Origin: Bin80 sp965207565
GTDB taxonomy: Bacteria; Bacteroidota; Rhodothermia; Rhodothermales; Bin80
Direction: 5' to 3'
Length of the DNA stretch: 64,000 nt
Assembly: GCA_965207565.1 (NCBI GenBank)
Contig: CBDBMQ010000009.1
Coordinates: forward strand, 1 to 64,000
Shown here: piece after piece, positions 35,166 through 44,378 of the stretch
Position numbering within the stretch: position 1 is the stretch's first letter
Layout: every line of letters starts with the position of its first letter
The notes under the pieces: model-generated
What the model saw: only the letters and a program-made list of their open reading frames with translations
Database searches by the model: none
Told to the model about the DNA's origin: nothing
Program-made: the position numbers and the translations under genes

Positions 35166-35228
35166 GAGTTGACAAAGTTAATACAAGATCATGGAACTCA
35201 ACCAATAAAGGGTCCTGCGATAAGATCT

Positions 35229-36026
35229 CTACGAATCTTGCGTTCCCGTTCCTCTACACAGGACAGCCATATGTGCATGATAGTATTTTGTCCAAAGCAG
35301 ACCGAAGCATTGCGGAAAATAATGTTCTGTGCATTTTTTTTGGAGATATCGTAATCGACTGCTGTCACCATACCTGAATTCTAGGGCATCCCTACTCAAT
35401 ATCGGTGCATAGGCATACTCATCAACTAGATCAAGTCCAGCGTCAAAAAGTAAGTCGAGAAAACTTTTTCTATTGAAGAATTGAACATGCCCAGCGGGAT
35501 GCTTCCCTCGATCCTGGAATGTCCCCTTAATTTTCCCAAAGAATAAATTCTCAAGTGGGACCTCTGCTATAAAATTTGCCCAACGAAGATGAGAGAGAGA
35601 CTCCAAAAATCGTTCAGGAGTCTCAAGATGCTCTAAAACATGAGTACAGATAACTAAGTCAAAAGCATGTTCTTGAAACAATTCAGTACAATCCGTTACA
35701 TCTCCTACAACTGTGTGTACATTTGGCAATATTTTATTGACATATTCAATGGCTTCGGGAGAATAATCAATAGCATAATAGGCTTCAGCTATATCCCGTC
35801 GTTGCAGTTCCGCTAGGACTGCACCTGTTCCGCAGCCGACTTCCAATACATTTGAGGGTTTCAGTCCTTGTCGACCAATCAATTTACAGATTGAATCTGC
35901 TGTTTGCGATGACCTGCGACGGAGCCATTCTGCTTCATGTTCTAATGAATCTGAATAAAGATTAGAATAATAGTCCCTTCCAGTGAGCCCAGAATTCAAT
36001 GGAGAGGAAGTTGAATTATTGTCCAT
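35229..36026 (-). CDS. Class I SAM-dependent methyltransferase
   Basis: A 265-residue methyltransferase. Motif I is NVLEVGCGTGAVLAEL (about 59-74), then AYYAIDYSPEAIEYV (motif II acid), VVGDVTD, and FDLVICTHVLEHLETPERFL (motif IV). This is the Methyltransf_11/UbiE-like group common in polysaccharide and lipopolysaccharide loci, where members methylate sugars or cap chains. It lies downstream of the two overlapping glycosyltransferases on the same strand, with about 220 bases between. Its base composition is AT-richer than core neighbours, as is common in surface polysaccharide loci. Confidence 0.85.
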   Translation of the reverse strand: MDNNSTSSPLNSGLTGRDYYSNLYSDSLEHEAEWLRRRSSQTADSICKLIGRQGLKPSNVLEVGCGTGAVLAELQRRDIAEAYYAIDYSPEAIEYVNKILPNVHTVVGDVTDCTELFQEHAFDLVICTHVLEHLETPERFLESLSHLRWANFIAEVPLENLFFGKIKGTFQDRGKHPAGHVQFFNRKSFLDLLFDAGLDLVDEYAYAPILSRDALEFRYGDSSRLRYLQKKCTEHYFPQCFGLLWTKYYHAHMAVLCRGTGTQDS

Positions 36027-36245
36027 GCACGTTGGGATCGTAGTTGGAGGAGATGTTTCAATAACACGACAAATATACTCCTGAGCAAAGACCCAACGAG
36101 TACTCTTGTGACCCTTGGAAAAGCGATAGTTTCATAACGTTACAGTTATGAAAAGGGTCATGATACCAAGGCGCGGATGGTACTGTGAGCACGGATCTAT
36201 GTTCAAATTCACCAGCCGAGTGTACAACTTCAGACGAAGAAAATT

Positions 36246-37412
36246 CTACTGGGATCGTCTGATCATTGCACATGATTCGGCAAATTTAATCGACTGAACT
36301 AAACCATCAATCATTTCCTTAGATTGAAGATGGGATCGTGCATACTCATATGCGTGAAGTGAAAAGCGGGTCTGATTTTCCAGTACTCTTAAAGTTGCTT
36401 TCACAAGAGAATCGAGATTACCGTAAGAAGCCAGCATGCCGTTTACACCGGTTTTCAGGTAAGCAATTTCCGGGCTGTGATAGCGGATTCGTGGGTCAGG
36501 ACTAGCACAGGTAACGACAGGGAGGCCCAGACAAAACGCATGATTCACATTCAACCCGACATATCCCGGGCAAACCATTACGTCCGCTCCATACATCCAG
36601 GGCGCAGAGTCTTCGAGCTTTGCGAGTGTTCCCGGGAAGAATACATTTCTCAGGTCTTTCTCTCGGGCTTGGGCCATGAGCCGGTTTCGCTCTGGACCAT
36701 CTCCAATAATAATGAGTGTGGTTTCTTCCACCGTGGATAACGTCTTGTGCAGATCAAGCAACACTTTGGGTCTTTTGTCAGCGACAAGGCGCCCGATAAA
36801 TACCACCGTCTTTCCTTGCACAGGTATGCCAAGGCGGGCCCGGACACGTTCTTTTCCTTCCGCTGCCAAAGTCTTATAGATCCGAAACAGCTTGTCCGTG
36901 TCCAATGTATTGCGAGCAATAAAGCGCCGTTCAGCAGGTACATAGGGGTGGATCAGGTCCGCGATTTCATCGGTATAGCATACGCAACCATCCACACGTT
37001 TTGCCAAAGCGATTCGGTAGCGATCAAGCAGATTTCGCTTGGAAAATGCTCGCCGATTCGACGAAAAATGCCCCCATAGTAATGTGCCGATCTGTTTTAA
37101 CCGGGCAGTCGTCAGCAACCAGGGTAGCGAGATCGTACGAGGTGATTCCTCTGCCAGAATTACAATGGGATCGCAAGCAAAAATGGGACGCGAATTTTGG
37201 ATGAGTGCCCTTTGGTTGCCGATCCATCTATTCTTTAGATGAATGCACCGATAGGTTGGGGTAGTTCCATAAAAGAGATCTTTGAATGAACTATCATGGG
37301 AAGAACCTGAGAATACGACGAGCCGCCCATCGAGACGCTCATTTAGTTTTTCAAGGATTGGGCGTCGGTATTCCGCATCGAAACGTGATACATAGGCAAC
37401 GGGATGCGTCAT
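36246..37412 (-). CDS. Glycosyltransferase, GT4-like
   Basis: A 388-residue GT-B enzyme. The second half has the GT4 donor domain: KTVVFIGRLVADKRPKVLLD (about 204-223), TLIIIGDGPERNRLM, RNVFFPGTL and MYGADVMVCPGYVGLNVNHAFCLGLPVVT (E-x7-E replaced by G-L-N-V-N-H-A-F). The motif change leaves the sugar donor open. Its start overlaps the stop of the preceding glycosyltransferase by four bases, so the two are coupled. Its last 75 residues are duplicated as a fragment at 34557-34790. Confidence 0.85.
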   Translation of the reverse strand: MTHPVAYVSRFDAEYRRPILEKLNERLDGRLVVFSGSSHDSSFKDLFYGTTPTYRCIHLKNRWIGNQRALIQNSRPIFACDPIVILAEESPRTISLPWLLTTARLKQIGTLLWGHFSSNRRAFSKRNLLDRYRIALAKRVDGCVCYTDEIADLIHPYVPAERRFIARNTLDTDKLFRIYKTLAAEGKERVRARLGIPVQGKTVVFIGRLVADKRPKVLLDLHKTLSTVEETTLIIIGDGPERNRLMAQAREKDLRNVFFPGTLAKLEDSAPWMYGADVMVCPGYVGLNVNHAFCLGLPVVTCASPDPRIRYHSPEIAYLKTGVNGMLASYGNLDSLVKATLRVLENQTRFSLHAYEYARSHLQSKEMIDGLVQSIKFAESCAMIRRSQ

Positions 37413-38584
37413 CTGAGTACCTGATTGAAGACATGCTCAAACTGATCGGTGATTTTACCGATTTCAAATTGTTCATCTGCCCATTTTCGAGCGTTTTCGC
37501 CCATGGACTGACATAACTCTGGTTCATTAAGAAGCAGTTGGGCTTTCTGAATAAACTCAACATGATCATTAGGATCCGTAATAACCCCTGCTCCTGAGTC
37601 CTCAATGATTCGGGCCGCCAAATTTTCTCTGGGGATGGCGGCAAGAATTGGTCGGCCTGCGCAGAGACAGGTCAATACTTTTGATGGTACGGAAAACTGC
37701 CCTGCATCTTCGGTGAGTAAAACCAGAAGTATTTGTGCACTGGCGTACACCGCAGGTAGTTGATCCACTTCCTGGTAGGGTAGAACTGTCAGGTTATTAA
37801 GATTATGCTCAGTAATCGTTTTCGTAAGCCAATCTGCTCCTGCTCCTTGCGAAACGACCACAATTTGAGCACGGTTACCAACCTGCTGTGCAAGATGCAA
37901 CAGGGTAGCAGGGTTGTGCTTCATACTCAATGTGCCCGCATAAAGTAGAATGGGGCATTGATTGAGTTCATTTTTTCGCGCCCATGTCGAAGGGTCGCCT
38001 TCAAATCGATCCAGAGTGCCCCAGTTTTCAATCACATGACAGCGGTCAGATGCAATCCCGAACTTCTGGAGGGCAGGAGTAAAATCCTCCGTGATCAAAA
38101 TTACGGCATCACTCTTTCGAAGCAATCGTCCCTCAAGCGACTGGAAGTAGCGGCCAATGACTGAAGAGAAAAGAGGGAGCTTTGATTTCAGTACTCTTGA
38201 AGTTGCCAATCCAATCAGGTCCTGCAGCCAAAACACAAATGGAATACCATTTTGCTTGCATGATCTTAGAATGCGTTCCTGTGCATTTAGGGGTGCATTT
38301 GCAGAAATCACGACATCCGGGTTAAAATCCAGAATGACACGAGTAGCCAGCCGCCCGTATTCCTGTTCCTGAATCCATCGCTGGACGAGATTGTACTTGT
38401 TGAGTGGGCGAGATGTCTGGACAGGTAGGAGCGTGAAGTCAGCAGAACCCGCACTTACATTTTGAGGGGTTGTGATGAGACTGTCACAATAGGCGTGTCC
38501 AACTTCATATCCGCGATCCTGAAGAGCTTGGCTCAGCGTAACCGGGAAGGCATAAGCCCCGAAATCGTGGATCAGTACTCGCAT
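37409..38584 (-). CDS. Glycosyltransferase, GT4-like
   Basis: A 391-residue GT-B enzyme. Seen: N-terminal ALQDRGYEVGHAYCD acceptor loop, then the donor domain with CPILLYAGTLSMKHNPATLL (about 210-229), IVVVSQGAG, LTVLPYQEVDQLPAVYASAQ, and VPSKVLTCLCAGRPILAAIP, which is close to the WbuB/FnlC-type pattern of aminosugar transferases. It likely adds a sugar to the repeat unit of the surface polymer. It is coupled to the next glycosyltransferase by a four-base overlap and lies downstream of the polymerase gene. Confidence 0.87.
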   Translation of the reverse strand: MRVLIHDFGAYAFPVTLSQALQDRGYEVGHAYCDSLITTPQNVSAGSADFTLLPVQTSRPLNKYNLVQRWIQEQEYGRLATRVILDFNPDVVISANAPLNAQERILRSCKQNGIPFVFWLQDLIGLATSRVLKSKLPLFSSVIGRYFQSLEGRLLRKSDAVILITEDFTPALQKFGIASDRCHVIENWGTLDRFEGDPSTWARKNELNQCPILLYAGTLSMKHNPATLLHLAQQVGNRAQIVVVSQGAGADWLTKTITEHNLNNLTVLPYQEVDQLPAVYASAQILLVLLTEDAGQFSVPSKVLTCLCAGRPILAAIPRENLAARIIEDSGAGVITDPNDHVEFIQKAQLLLNEPELCQSMGENARKWADEQFEIGKITDQFEHVFNQVLR

Positions 38585-38806
38585 GATTCAACAGTTCAAA
38601 GGCATGAGATCTCATGGTTGACTAATCAGGTCAACCATAAATAACTGATTCATTCTCCGGGTACTGCCCAAGTGGTGCCGTACGTATCGGCAGCAGTACG
38701 TATATGGAGTTTAAGATTCGATGCAGCATTGACTTTATACAACCCCTCGTCGTACGGAGGATAGAATCCAATAATTCGGTTGAGAGGGTAAATCTATGCA
38801 AGATGT

Positions 38807-40259
38807 CTAAGTATGGTTTTTAGTTGCAACAGATGAAGTAGCAGTCAGATTTGACGATCGTTCACCGGAGCCGACCGCTAATCCTGCCGCGATGGCAATG
38901 ATAAATAACTGATTCTTCAGAAAAAATGGATTCCCCACCAGGGTGGTAATTGTCAATGCGACAAGGGGGATGGCACCTGCTAAGCCAGCCAAACGGGTCC
39001 AGTAATCCGTGGCATCACTCCGAAATGCACGCAGTCCCAGTTTAACAGTCGAATACCAGAAATATAGAACCAGTCCGAGTCCCCAAAGGCCATATTTGTA
39101 CCAGAGGCCGATATATCCATTATGCACAAACGAATCCGTGTCGGTTGATTGATGGACGATATCGTAAAACACATAGGAGACACCAGGTCCGTATCCGATC
39201 AGGGGATTCAATACAATTCTCTCCAAAACTGCCTGGGTCTCGCGGAATCGGTTCACAAGAGACAGATCTTGGGTGAATGATGTAGCAATCGTCCCAAACC
39301 GTTCGACAATCCCCTCGATGACTACATTCAGGAATGGACCGATCAGGATATACCCGATGCCAAGGATCAGGACACTGATAATGGTGCCAATCGTCAGTAT
39401 TTTGATTCGTTCTGGAGTACGGACAAGTAGGATGAGGACGAACATTCCAAGCATAAACGCCAGCCAGGCTCCCCCGGGCCTGTGTCATGATCAATCCAGC
39501 AAATGTGAGTGCCACGGCGCTCGCAGAAAATAGCAGTGAAATAGGTCTTCGGGCATAAACAAGAAGGGGCAGACTCATGAGTGCACCAATCGTGAGTAGT
39601 GCGTCGTTCTCAACCACTCGTGATCCAGCAATATGCGATAAATGTGTAGCATTTGATAGGTCCGATGCATATTCAAACGAATTTACAATTGATACCACAA
39701 CACTCATGGCGACCACTGTAATGAGCATGAGTTTTGGACCTATCCGGTGATGAACAACCGTATGTTTGACTGGGAAGTAGACCAGTAACATCGAGAGCGA
39801 AATCAACTCGCTGAATGCGACCAGAAAATCCCCATGGAAGAAATATGTCAGGACCAAAGTTGCCGGAAGCAATCCCAAGAACAGGGCTAGTGCCAAGTCA
39901 GGTTTTTCGGTCAGGATCTCAGATCGTCCAGAAATCGCATGGCGTAAAAACCATGTCAGGAGGAATGCAAAAAGGTAGGCCGCATAGGCGATCTCAATTA
40001 CTTGGAAACCCGCTTCATTGGAGGCCATCAGCACAAACCCCAAAATCGCTATCATCAGATTGAGGAGGGGGTATGCAAGTAAAATTCCTACTGTGATAAC
40101 TCCTAGAATCGCTGCAGGTAGTACAATTAAATATGGGACAGATCCGGTACTGGCAAGGGCAAAGGTCAGCCCTAGGCCGAGAATGAACCCAGCCACGATC
40201 AAGGCATTCCCGGTGCGATAGATCCTTAGAGGAGAGAGTTGAATTCCAACTTGTCCCAT
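38807..40259 (-). pseudogene. O-antigen polymerase/ligase-family membrane protein, frameshifted
   Basis: A Wzy/WaaL-like protein of about 480 residues with roughly 11 membrane helices, which joins polysaccharide repeat units or ligates them. The N-terminal piece (40259 to about 39475) ends at LIMTQARG. The second piece continues AWLAFMLGMFVLILLVRTPE and carries the conserved LIGYGPGVSYV and SFVHNGYIGLWYKYGLWG loops. TQARGAWLA is the expected family motif, and it is restored if the C5 run at 39471-39475 has four C. As written the first frame runs out of phase to a stop at 39120. It lies between the chain-length regulator and the glycosyltransferases, where Wzy is expected. Confidence 0.85.
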
Positions 40260-40292
40260 GACGTGCTCCTGCTCAAGTTTCGGATAGAACTC

Positions 40293-41456
40293 CTACACTG
40301 TTCCTCCAAGGGACAGCTTCGAGGCAATCAGAACATGATTACGTTTCCACCAGGCACTGAGGAGTACATAAAGCACAGAGAGCAGGAAGCCCGAGAGCGT
40401 ACTGACGACACAAATCGCAGCACGTGAGGGACGGGCTTTCTCTGTGGGTGGGATGGCAGGGTCAAGCACCTGCACTGATTTTGCTGCACGCTCCTCGTTT
40501 AACTGAGCTTCTTCTAGTACTGGACGCGCGAACTCCATCAGGGTCGTTAAAATGACGACTTCTTTCTGCAATTCAGCAAATTGAAATGCAACTTCTGGAA
40601 GGCTATCCTGGGATACTGGCATGAGCCGATCTTGACCTTCCAAGGCCTGATCATAGGATTCCTTGGCTTGTTCGACTGTCTGTTGAGCCGCGCGCGTCTG
40701 GGAATGGTCGGGGCCATAAAGGAACAGCAGCTTATCGAAGTCAAGTTCAGCGAGAAAGATCTGGGATCGCCATTCTGTCAACCCCTCCATAAAAGCAGCT
40801 CCCTGTGCGGGCAGATCCAGTATGCCTGTCTCCTCCTGAAGTGTCCGGATCGCCGATAGAACCGTACGGAGACTGTCTTCCATTTCCTGGTAACGTTCTT
40901 CGACCGTAAGACGGTAGGATCTGGCAGTTTCCGTAGATAGATCTATTCCGACCTGGTTTAATTTTGCAACAAAGAAATTCGCCATGTCGGCTGCCCGTTG
41001 AGGTTCTTTATCATAAACTTGGATCGCGAGGTAGTTGTATTCATTGTCCACGACGAATTCAATATTCCCATCTAACTCCTGAATTGCGTAGTTCATGGGA
41101 GAGTCACTATCGGCGAGGTCATACACTTCAATGAGATCAAACTCTTCTACAACACTTTGTTTTACGGTACGGCTGTCCAGGATGGCAAGTTCCTGTTGAT
41201 AGTCGCTGACCAGCCCTCCAAGAAGTGAGGATGCGGTGCTCCCGGCGCGTCCACTGATCACGCTGGAAAGCAGGCCGGAAGATGTTTGTCCAGGGATCAG
41301 TAGACGTGTTTCTGCTAGGTACCAGTTTGAAAGTAAAAGACTTATGATCACTGCTGCGATGCCGGTAAATCCCGTTACTCCGATCACAAACCATCGCTTA
41401 CCTAATATCGTTCTGATAAATGACCAGAATATCTCAGTCGGTTTGGAGACGGTCAT
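40293..41456 (-). CDS. Polysaccharide chain-length determinant (Wzz/GumC-like)
   Basis: A 387-residue inner-membrane co-polymerase that controls chain length. It has the Wzz architecture: an N-terminal membrane helix (about 24-43), a periplasmic coiled-coil-rich region (RSYRLTVEERYQEMEDSLR, QFAELQKEVVILTTLMEFAR) and a C-terminal helix (about 352-371) preceded by the proline-rich DPAIPPTEKARPSRA. There is no fused tyrosine kinase. Its ATG overlaps the stop of the export-protein gene by four bases. Confidence 0.88.
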   Translation of the reverse strand: MTVSKPTEIFWSFIRTILGKRWFVIGVTGFTGIAAVIISLLLSNWYLAETRLLIPGQTSSGLLSSVISGRAGSTASSLLGGLVSDYQQELAILDSRTVKQSVVEEFDLIEVYDLADSDSPMNYAIQELDGNIEFVVDNEYNYLAIQVYDKEPQRAADMANFFVAKLNQVGIDLSTETARSYRLTVEERYQEMEDSLRTVLSAIRTLQEETGILDLPAQGAAFMEGLTEWRSQIFLAELDFDKLLFLYGPDHSQTRAAQQTVEQAKESYDQALEGQDRLMPVSQDSLPEVAFQFAELQKEVVILTTLMEFARPVLEEAQLNEERAAKSVQVLDPAIPPTEKARPSRAAICVVSTLSGFLLSVLYVLLSAWWKRNHVLIASKLSLGGTV

Positions 41457-43174
41457 TGGTTGAGCAGGATGATTGTCGTTAAGGATAAACTGGCTATACC
41501 AGCCAGACTAGAAATAAATAATTGAGTTCGCTGGGACCGTAACTGGCGTTCACTTAATGTCAACTCATCCAGCCAGTCAACGAAGATCGTGTCACCTGGA
41601 CGAACGGGTTCATTCAGGCCTTGGCGTACGGCGCTACTACTTCCATCGTAAATGTAAACTTCTTGCACTTCCGGCCCCAAACCTCCTGCACGCTCTAGAT
41701 AGTGATGGGCAGGCATCCCTGGGACAAACGTGATATACCCAGGTCGTGGAACATGTCCGGTAACCAGAATGGTGCCCTCATCACGTGGGAAAACGAGGCG
41801 GTCCCCATCGTAGAGCACAATATCTTCACTATTTCCAGCCAATGCTCCAGCAATATCGACCGCCACATGACTACCAATTGATCCAGAGTACGATCTCTGA
41901 AATCCCTTGTTAAATGCAAGCAAAGCCGACTTACTATCGCTAAGAGGCAGTGTCTCCTGTGTGGCAAGAAGAGTTTCGGGGGGATCCATCAGCTTCTCAG
42001 CACTCGTACGCTCAAGGATAGCTGCATTCGGGTTGGCTCCCTGCTTCAGACCACCTGCCAATTCGACCAATTGAGTCAAAGTGGTTGCACCACCTTCGAT
42101 ACGATACTCTCCCGGATACGTAACCCATCCCTCGATCTTGGCTGTAGCGGCTTTATGTTCATAAACGGTGATGTGGTCACTGGGCATGAGTGGTTGAGTA
42201 GCGATCGAATCCTCTTTCAAGCTCTTGATGCTGTGATCAAGTACTGTGAGATAATCTCCATCACTCCATCGCACAATGCGAAACTGAACCATTTCATCAA
42301 GAGGACGCCCTCCCGTCGCAAGATCAAGAACATTCAAGATCGTATCATCCGGTCGCCAATCATACAATCCAGGCCATGCTACGTCGCCAGACACACGGAC
42401 CCCTTCACGGACAACGTGATAAGCCGGGACATTAATGCGATCCCCATCTCGTAGGATTGGGTTGTGGTCTGTGTTTCCAGTTGTTTGATAACGGGTGAGA
42501 TCCACCAGATTTTCCGATCCGTCAATGTGTTGTACTCGAATATTTCGAAGAGCTGGCTTATACATCTCGTTGATCTCTGGAAGAAAACCACGTTCGGGCA
42601 TTGCATAGTCAATCTTAACTTCCCTCGTCGTATGCCTTGTAGTCAGTATACCAGATGAGAGGGCCTGTTGAACTACATCACTGACACGTGAACGGGGAAG
42701 CATGAGATAGCGACCGGTTTGGGCAACGGTACCAGTTACGTGGACGTAAAAACTTCGAGCCTGGGCTAATGTAATGCTTACAGGGGCATTGACATAGTGG
42801 GATTCAAGAAGTTTAATTGCTTCCTGTTCTACTTCTGCGAGAGACCTCCCGCCAGCTTGCACCGGTCCGACCTCAGGCAATGGAAGTACACCAGAGACGG
42901 AGACGGTTAAGGGGAGTTCAGTCGGGATCACGCTCCCAATTATTAAATTGAAGATATCTCCCGGCCCAACGATGTACTCGTTTGGATCAATTGAACCCTC
43001 CAGTGCAAGAAGGCCGGATTGTGCGACCCGTGCAATCATAGCGTTGCGCAATTCTGCCTGAGGGTCATCTGGGGCTGTACCAATGACCTCACTATTGGAG
43101 ATTTGAGCGCTGCTAGGATGGACAAACGAAGGAAGCAGTAAAGCAGTAGCTATAATAGCAACTAGCCTGAACAT
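41453..43174 (-). CDS. SLBB-domain outer-membrane polysaccharide export protein (Wza-like)
   Basis: A product of about 573 residues from MFRLVAIIATALLLPSFVHP, a signal peptide. The frame extends 60 codons upstream without resembling the family. After a Poly_export domain (EYIVGPGDIFNLIIG, VSVSGVLPLPEVGPVQAGG) several SLBB repeats follow (VHVTGTVAQTGRYLMLP, VRVSGDVAWPGLYDWRP, AKIEGWVTYPGEYRIEGG, ILVTGHVPRPGYITFVP). It ends in a membrane helix (SLAGIASLSLTTIILL). Such proteins form the outer-membrane exit pore. It is the first gene of the leftward polysaccharide operon. Confidence 0.9.
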   Translation of the reverse strand: MFRLVAIIATALLLPSFVHPSSAQISNSEVIGTAPDDPQAELRNAMIARVAQSGLLALEGSIDPNEYIVGPGDIFNLIIGSVIPTELPLTVSVSGVLPLPEVGPVQAGGRSLAEVEQEAIKLLESHYVNAPVSITLAQARSFYVHVTGTVAQTGRYLMLPRSRVSDVVQQALSSGILTTRHTTREVKIDYAMPERGFLPEINEMYKPALRNIRVQHIDGSENLVDLTRYQTTGNTDHNPILRDGDRINVPAYHVVREGVRVSGDVAWPGLYDWRPDDTILNVLDLATGGRPLDEMVQFRIVRWSDGDYLTVLDHSIKSLKEDSIATQPLMPSDHITVYEHKAATAKIEGWVTYPGEYRIEGGATTLTQLVELAGGLKQGANPNAAILERTSAEKLMDPPETLLATQETLPLSDSKSALLAFNKGFQRSYSGSIGSHVAVDIAGALAGNSEDIVLYDGDRLVFPRDEGTILVTGHVPRPGYITFVPGMPAHHYLERAGGLGPEVQEVYIYDGSSSAVRQGLNEPVRPGDTIFVDWLDELTLSERQLRSQRTQLFISSLAGIASLSLTTIILLNQ

Positions 43175-43519
43175 CGGCGAAAAAAAGTTACAAGACAAAT
43201 GGATACGGAGTAGCCGATGTAGCGATATATACGAGGGGATCTTGACAGAAGTGGCAAGGTCCAACGGTGCACTGCAAGTCATGTTTCCAAACAAATTTCG
43301 GATAACCCCTGTTTGATGCCTCTGATGGATAATCTTGGATCTTATTGAAAGCATTCAATGAGTAGATACCTTAAAGAATGTGAGGAGGTGGTTTAGACCT
43401 TACTTTGAGCCGGATCTGCACAAAACACCGAATCTATAAAATTACTATGGAATTTCATATGCTTCCGGGATCTGGGTGCAAATCACGAATATCAAACACA
43501 CGAATCAACGTTAGAGCAA
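43175..43519. other. Divergent intergenic region
   Basis: 345 bases between the polysaccharide operon and ispE. It must hold the promoter of the leftward operon and that of ispE. I see no operator-like palindrome or structured RNA that I can defend. An unlikely upstream extension of the SLBB protein frame covers its left half. Confidence 0.4.
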
Positions 43520-44359
43520 GTGTTATTTGAAAGTGCTCCGGCCAAGATCAACCTTGGCCTCCACATAGTACGTAGACGGGCGGACGGATACCATGATCTG
43601 GCAACAGTGTTTCATCCAATTGGATGGGCTGACAGGATCACAGCCAGTCTTGCAGGGAGAATCAGCATGACCTGCACAGATGCTACGCTTTCCAGTGGAG
43701 AGGACAACCTGGTGATCCGTGCAGCCAGGCTTTTGCGGGAGGCTGCGGGTGTAGATCAGGGAGTTTCTTTCCATCTGGAAAAAATGCTTCCACACGGTGC
43801 GGGACTTGGGGGCGGATCCAGTGATGCCGCCACCGTGCTTCGCGTGTTATGCAATCTGTGGAAATTGGACGGTGCAACCCCTGCACTGGAGTCACTCGCA
43901 CTAAGACTTGGTTCAGATGTGCCGTTCTTTTTGCATGGACACACCGCGTATGCAGAGGGGCGGGGAGAACGACTGACTCCCATGACCGATTATGTTTTCC
44001 CATTCAGTCTAGCCGTCATCGTCCCTCCCATTCGTATTTGTACGGCATGGGCATTTCAGCAGGTACATGTATCCGAGACGGATCGCATAAACCTGATGGA
44101 GGTGGTTCGATCCAATGACTTGGATCGTTGGAGGTCTGAATTGGTCAATGATTTTGAGAAACCGGTATTTTCAGAGTGGCCGGAAATTCAGGAAATCAAG
44201 TCTTCGCTGCTACGTAGCGGGGCAGGGTTTGCATCTCTTACTGGGTCAGGTGCGGGTGTGTATGGTATCTTTGAGAACGAGGAAGGTGCGAAGGATGCGA
44301 CCGAAGAAGCTGCAGTGAAAGGGTATACCGTCTGGCACCAACCCGCAATTCATACTTAA
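43520..44359 (+). CDS. ispE: 4-diphosphocytidyl-2-C-methyl-D-erythritol kinase
   Basis: A GHMP kinase of the non-mevalonate isoprenoid pathway that phosphorylates CDP-methylerythritol. It is 279 residues, the family length. Seen: SAPAKINLGLHIVRRRADGYHD at the start (substrate and ATP contacts), the glycine-rich ATP loop LPHGAGLGGGSSDAATVL (about 90-107), SDVPFFLHG, and the late SLTGSGAGVYGIF. The GTG start at 43520 puts the family motif at residue 5. ispG of the same pathway lies at 50 kb. Confidence 0.95.
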   Translation: MLFESAPAKINLGLHIVRRRADGYHDLATVFHPIGWADRITASLAGRISMTCTDATLSSGEDNLVIRAARLLREAAGVDQGVSFHLEKMLPHGAGLGGGSSDAATVLRVLCNLWKLDGATPALESLALRLGSDVPFFLHGHTAYAEGRGERLTPMTDYVFPFSLAVIVPPIRICTAWAFQQVHVSETDRINLMEVVRSNDLDRWRSELVNDFEKPVFSEWPEIQEIKSSLLRSGAGFASLTGSGAGVYGIFENEEGAKDATEEAAVKGYTVWHQPAIHT

Positions 44360-44378
44360 AGAAATAATTTTAACTTTT

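Noticed and set aside
36058..36273. A 71-codon frame on the minus strand overlapping the end of a glycosyltransferase gene.
   Set aside because: No homology features, rich in Ser/His/Cys with no structure, and starts inside the upstream gene. Too weak to call.
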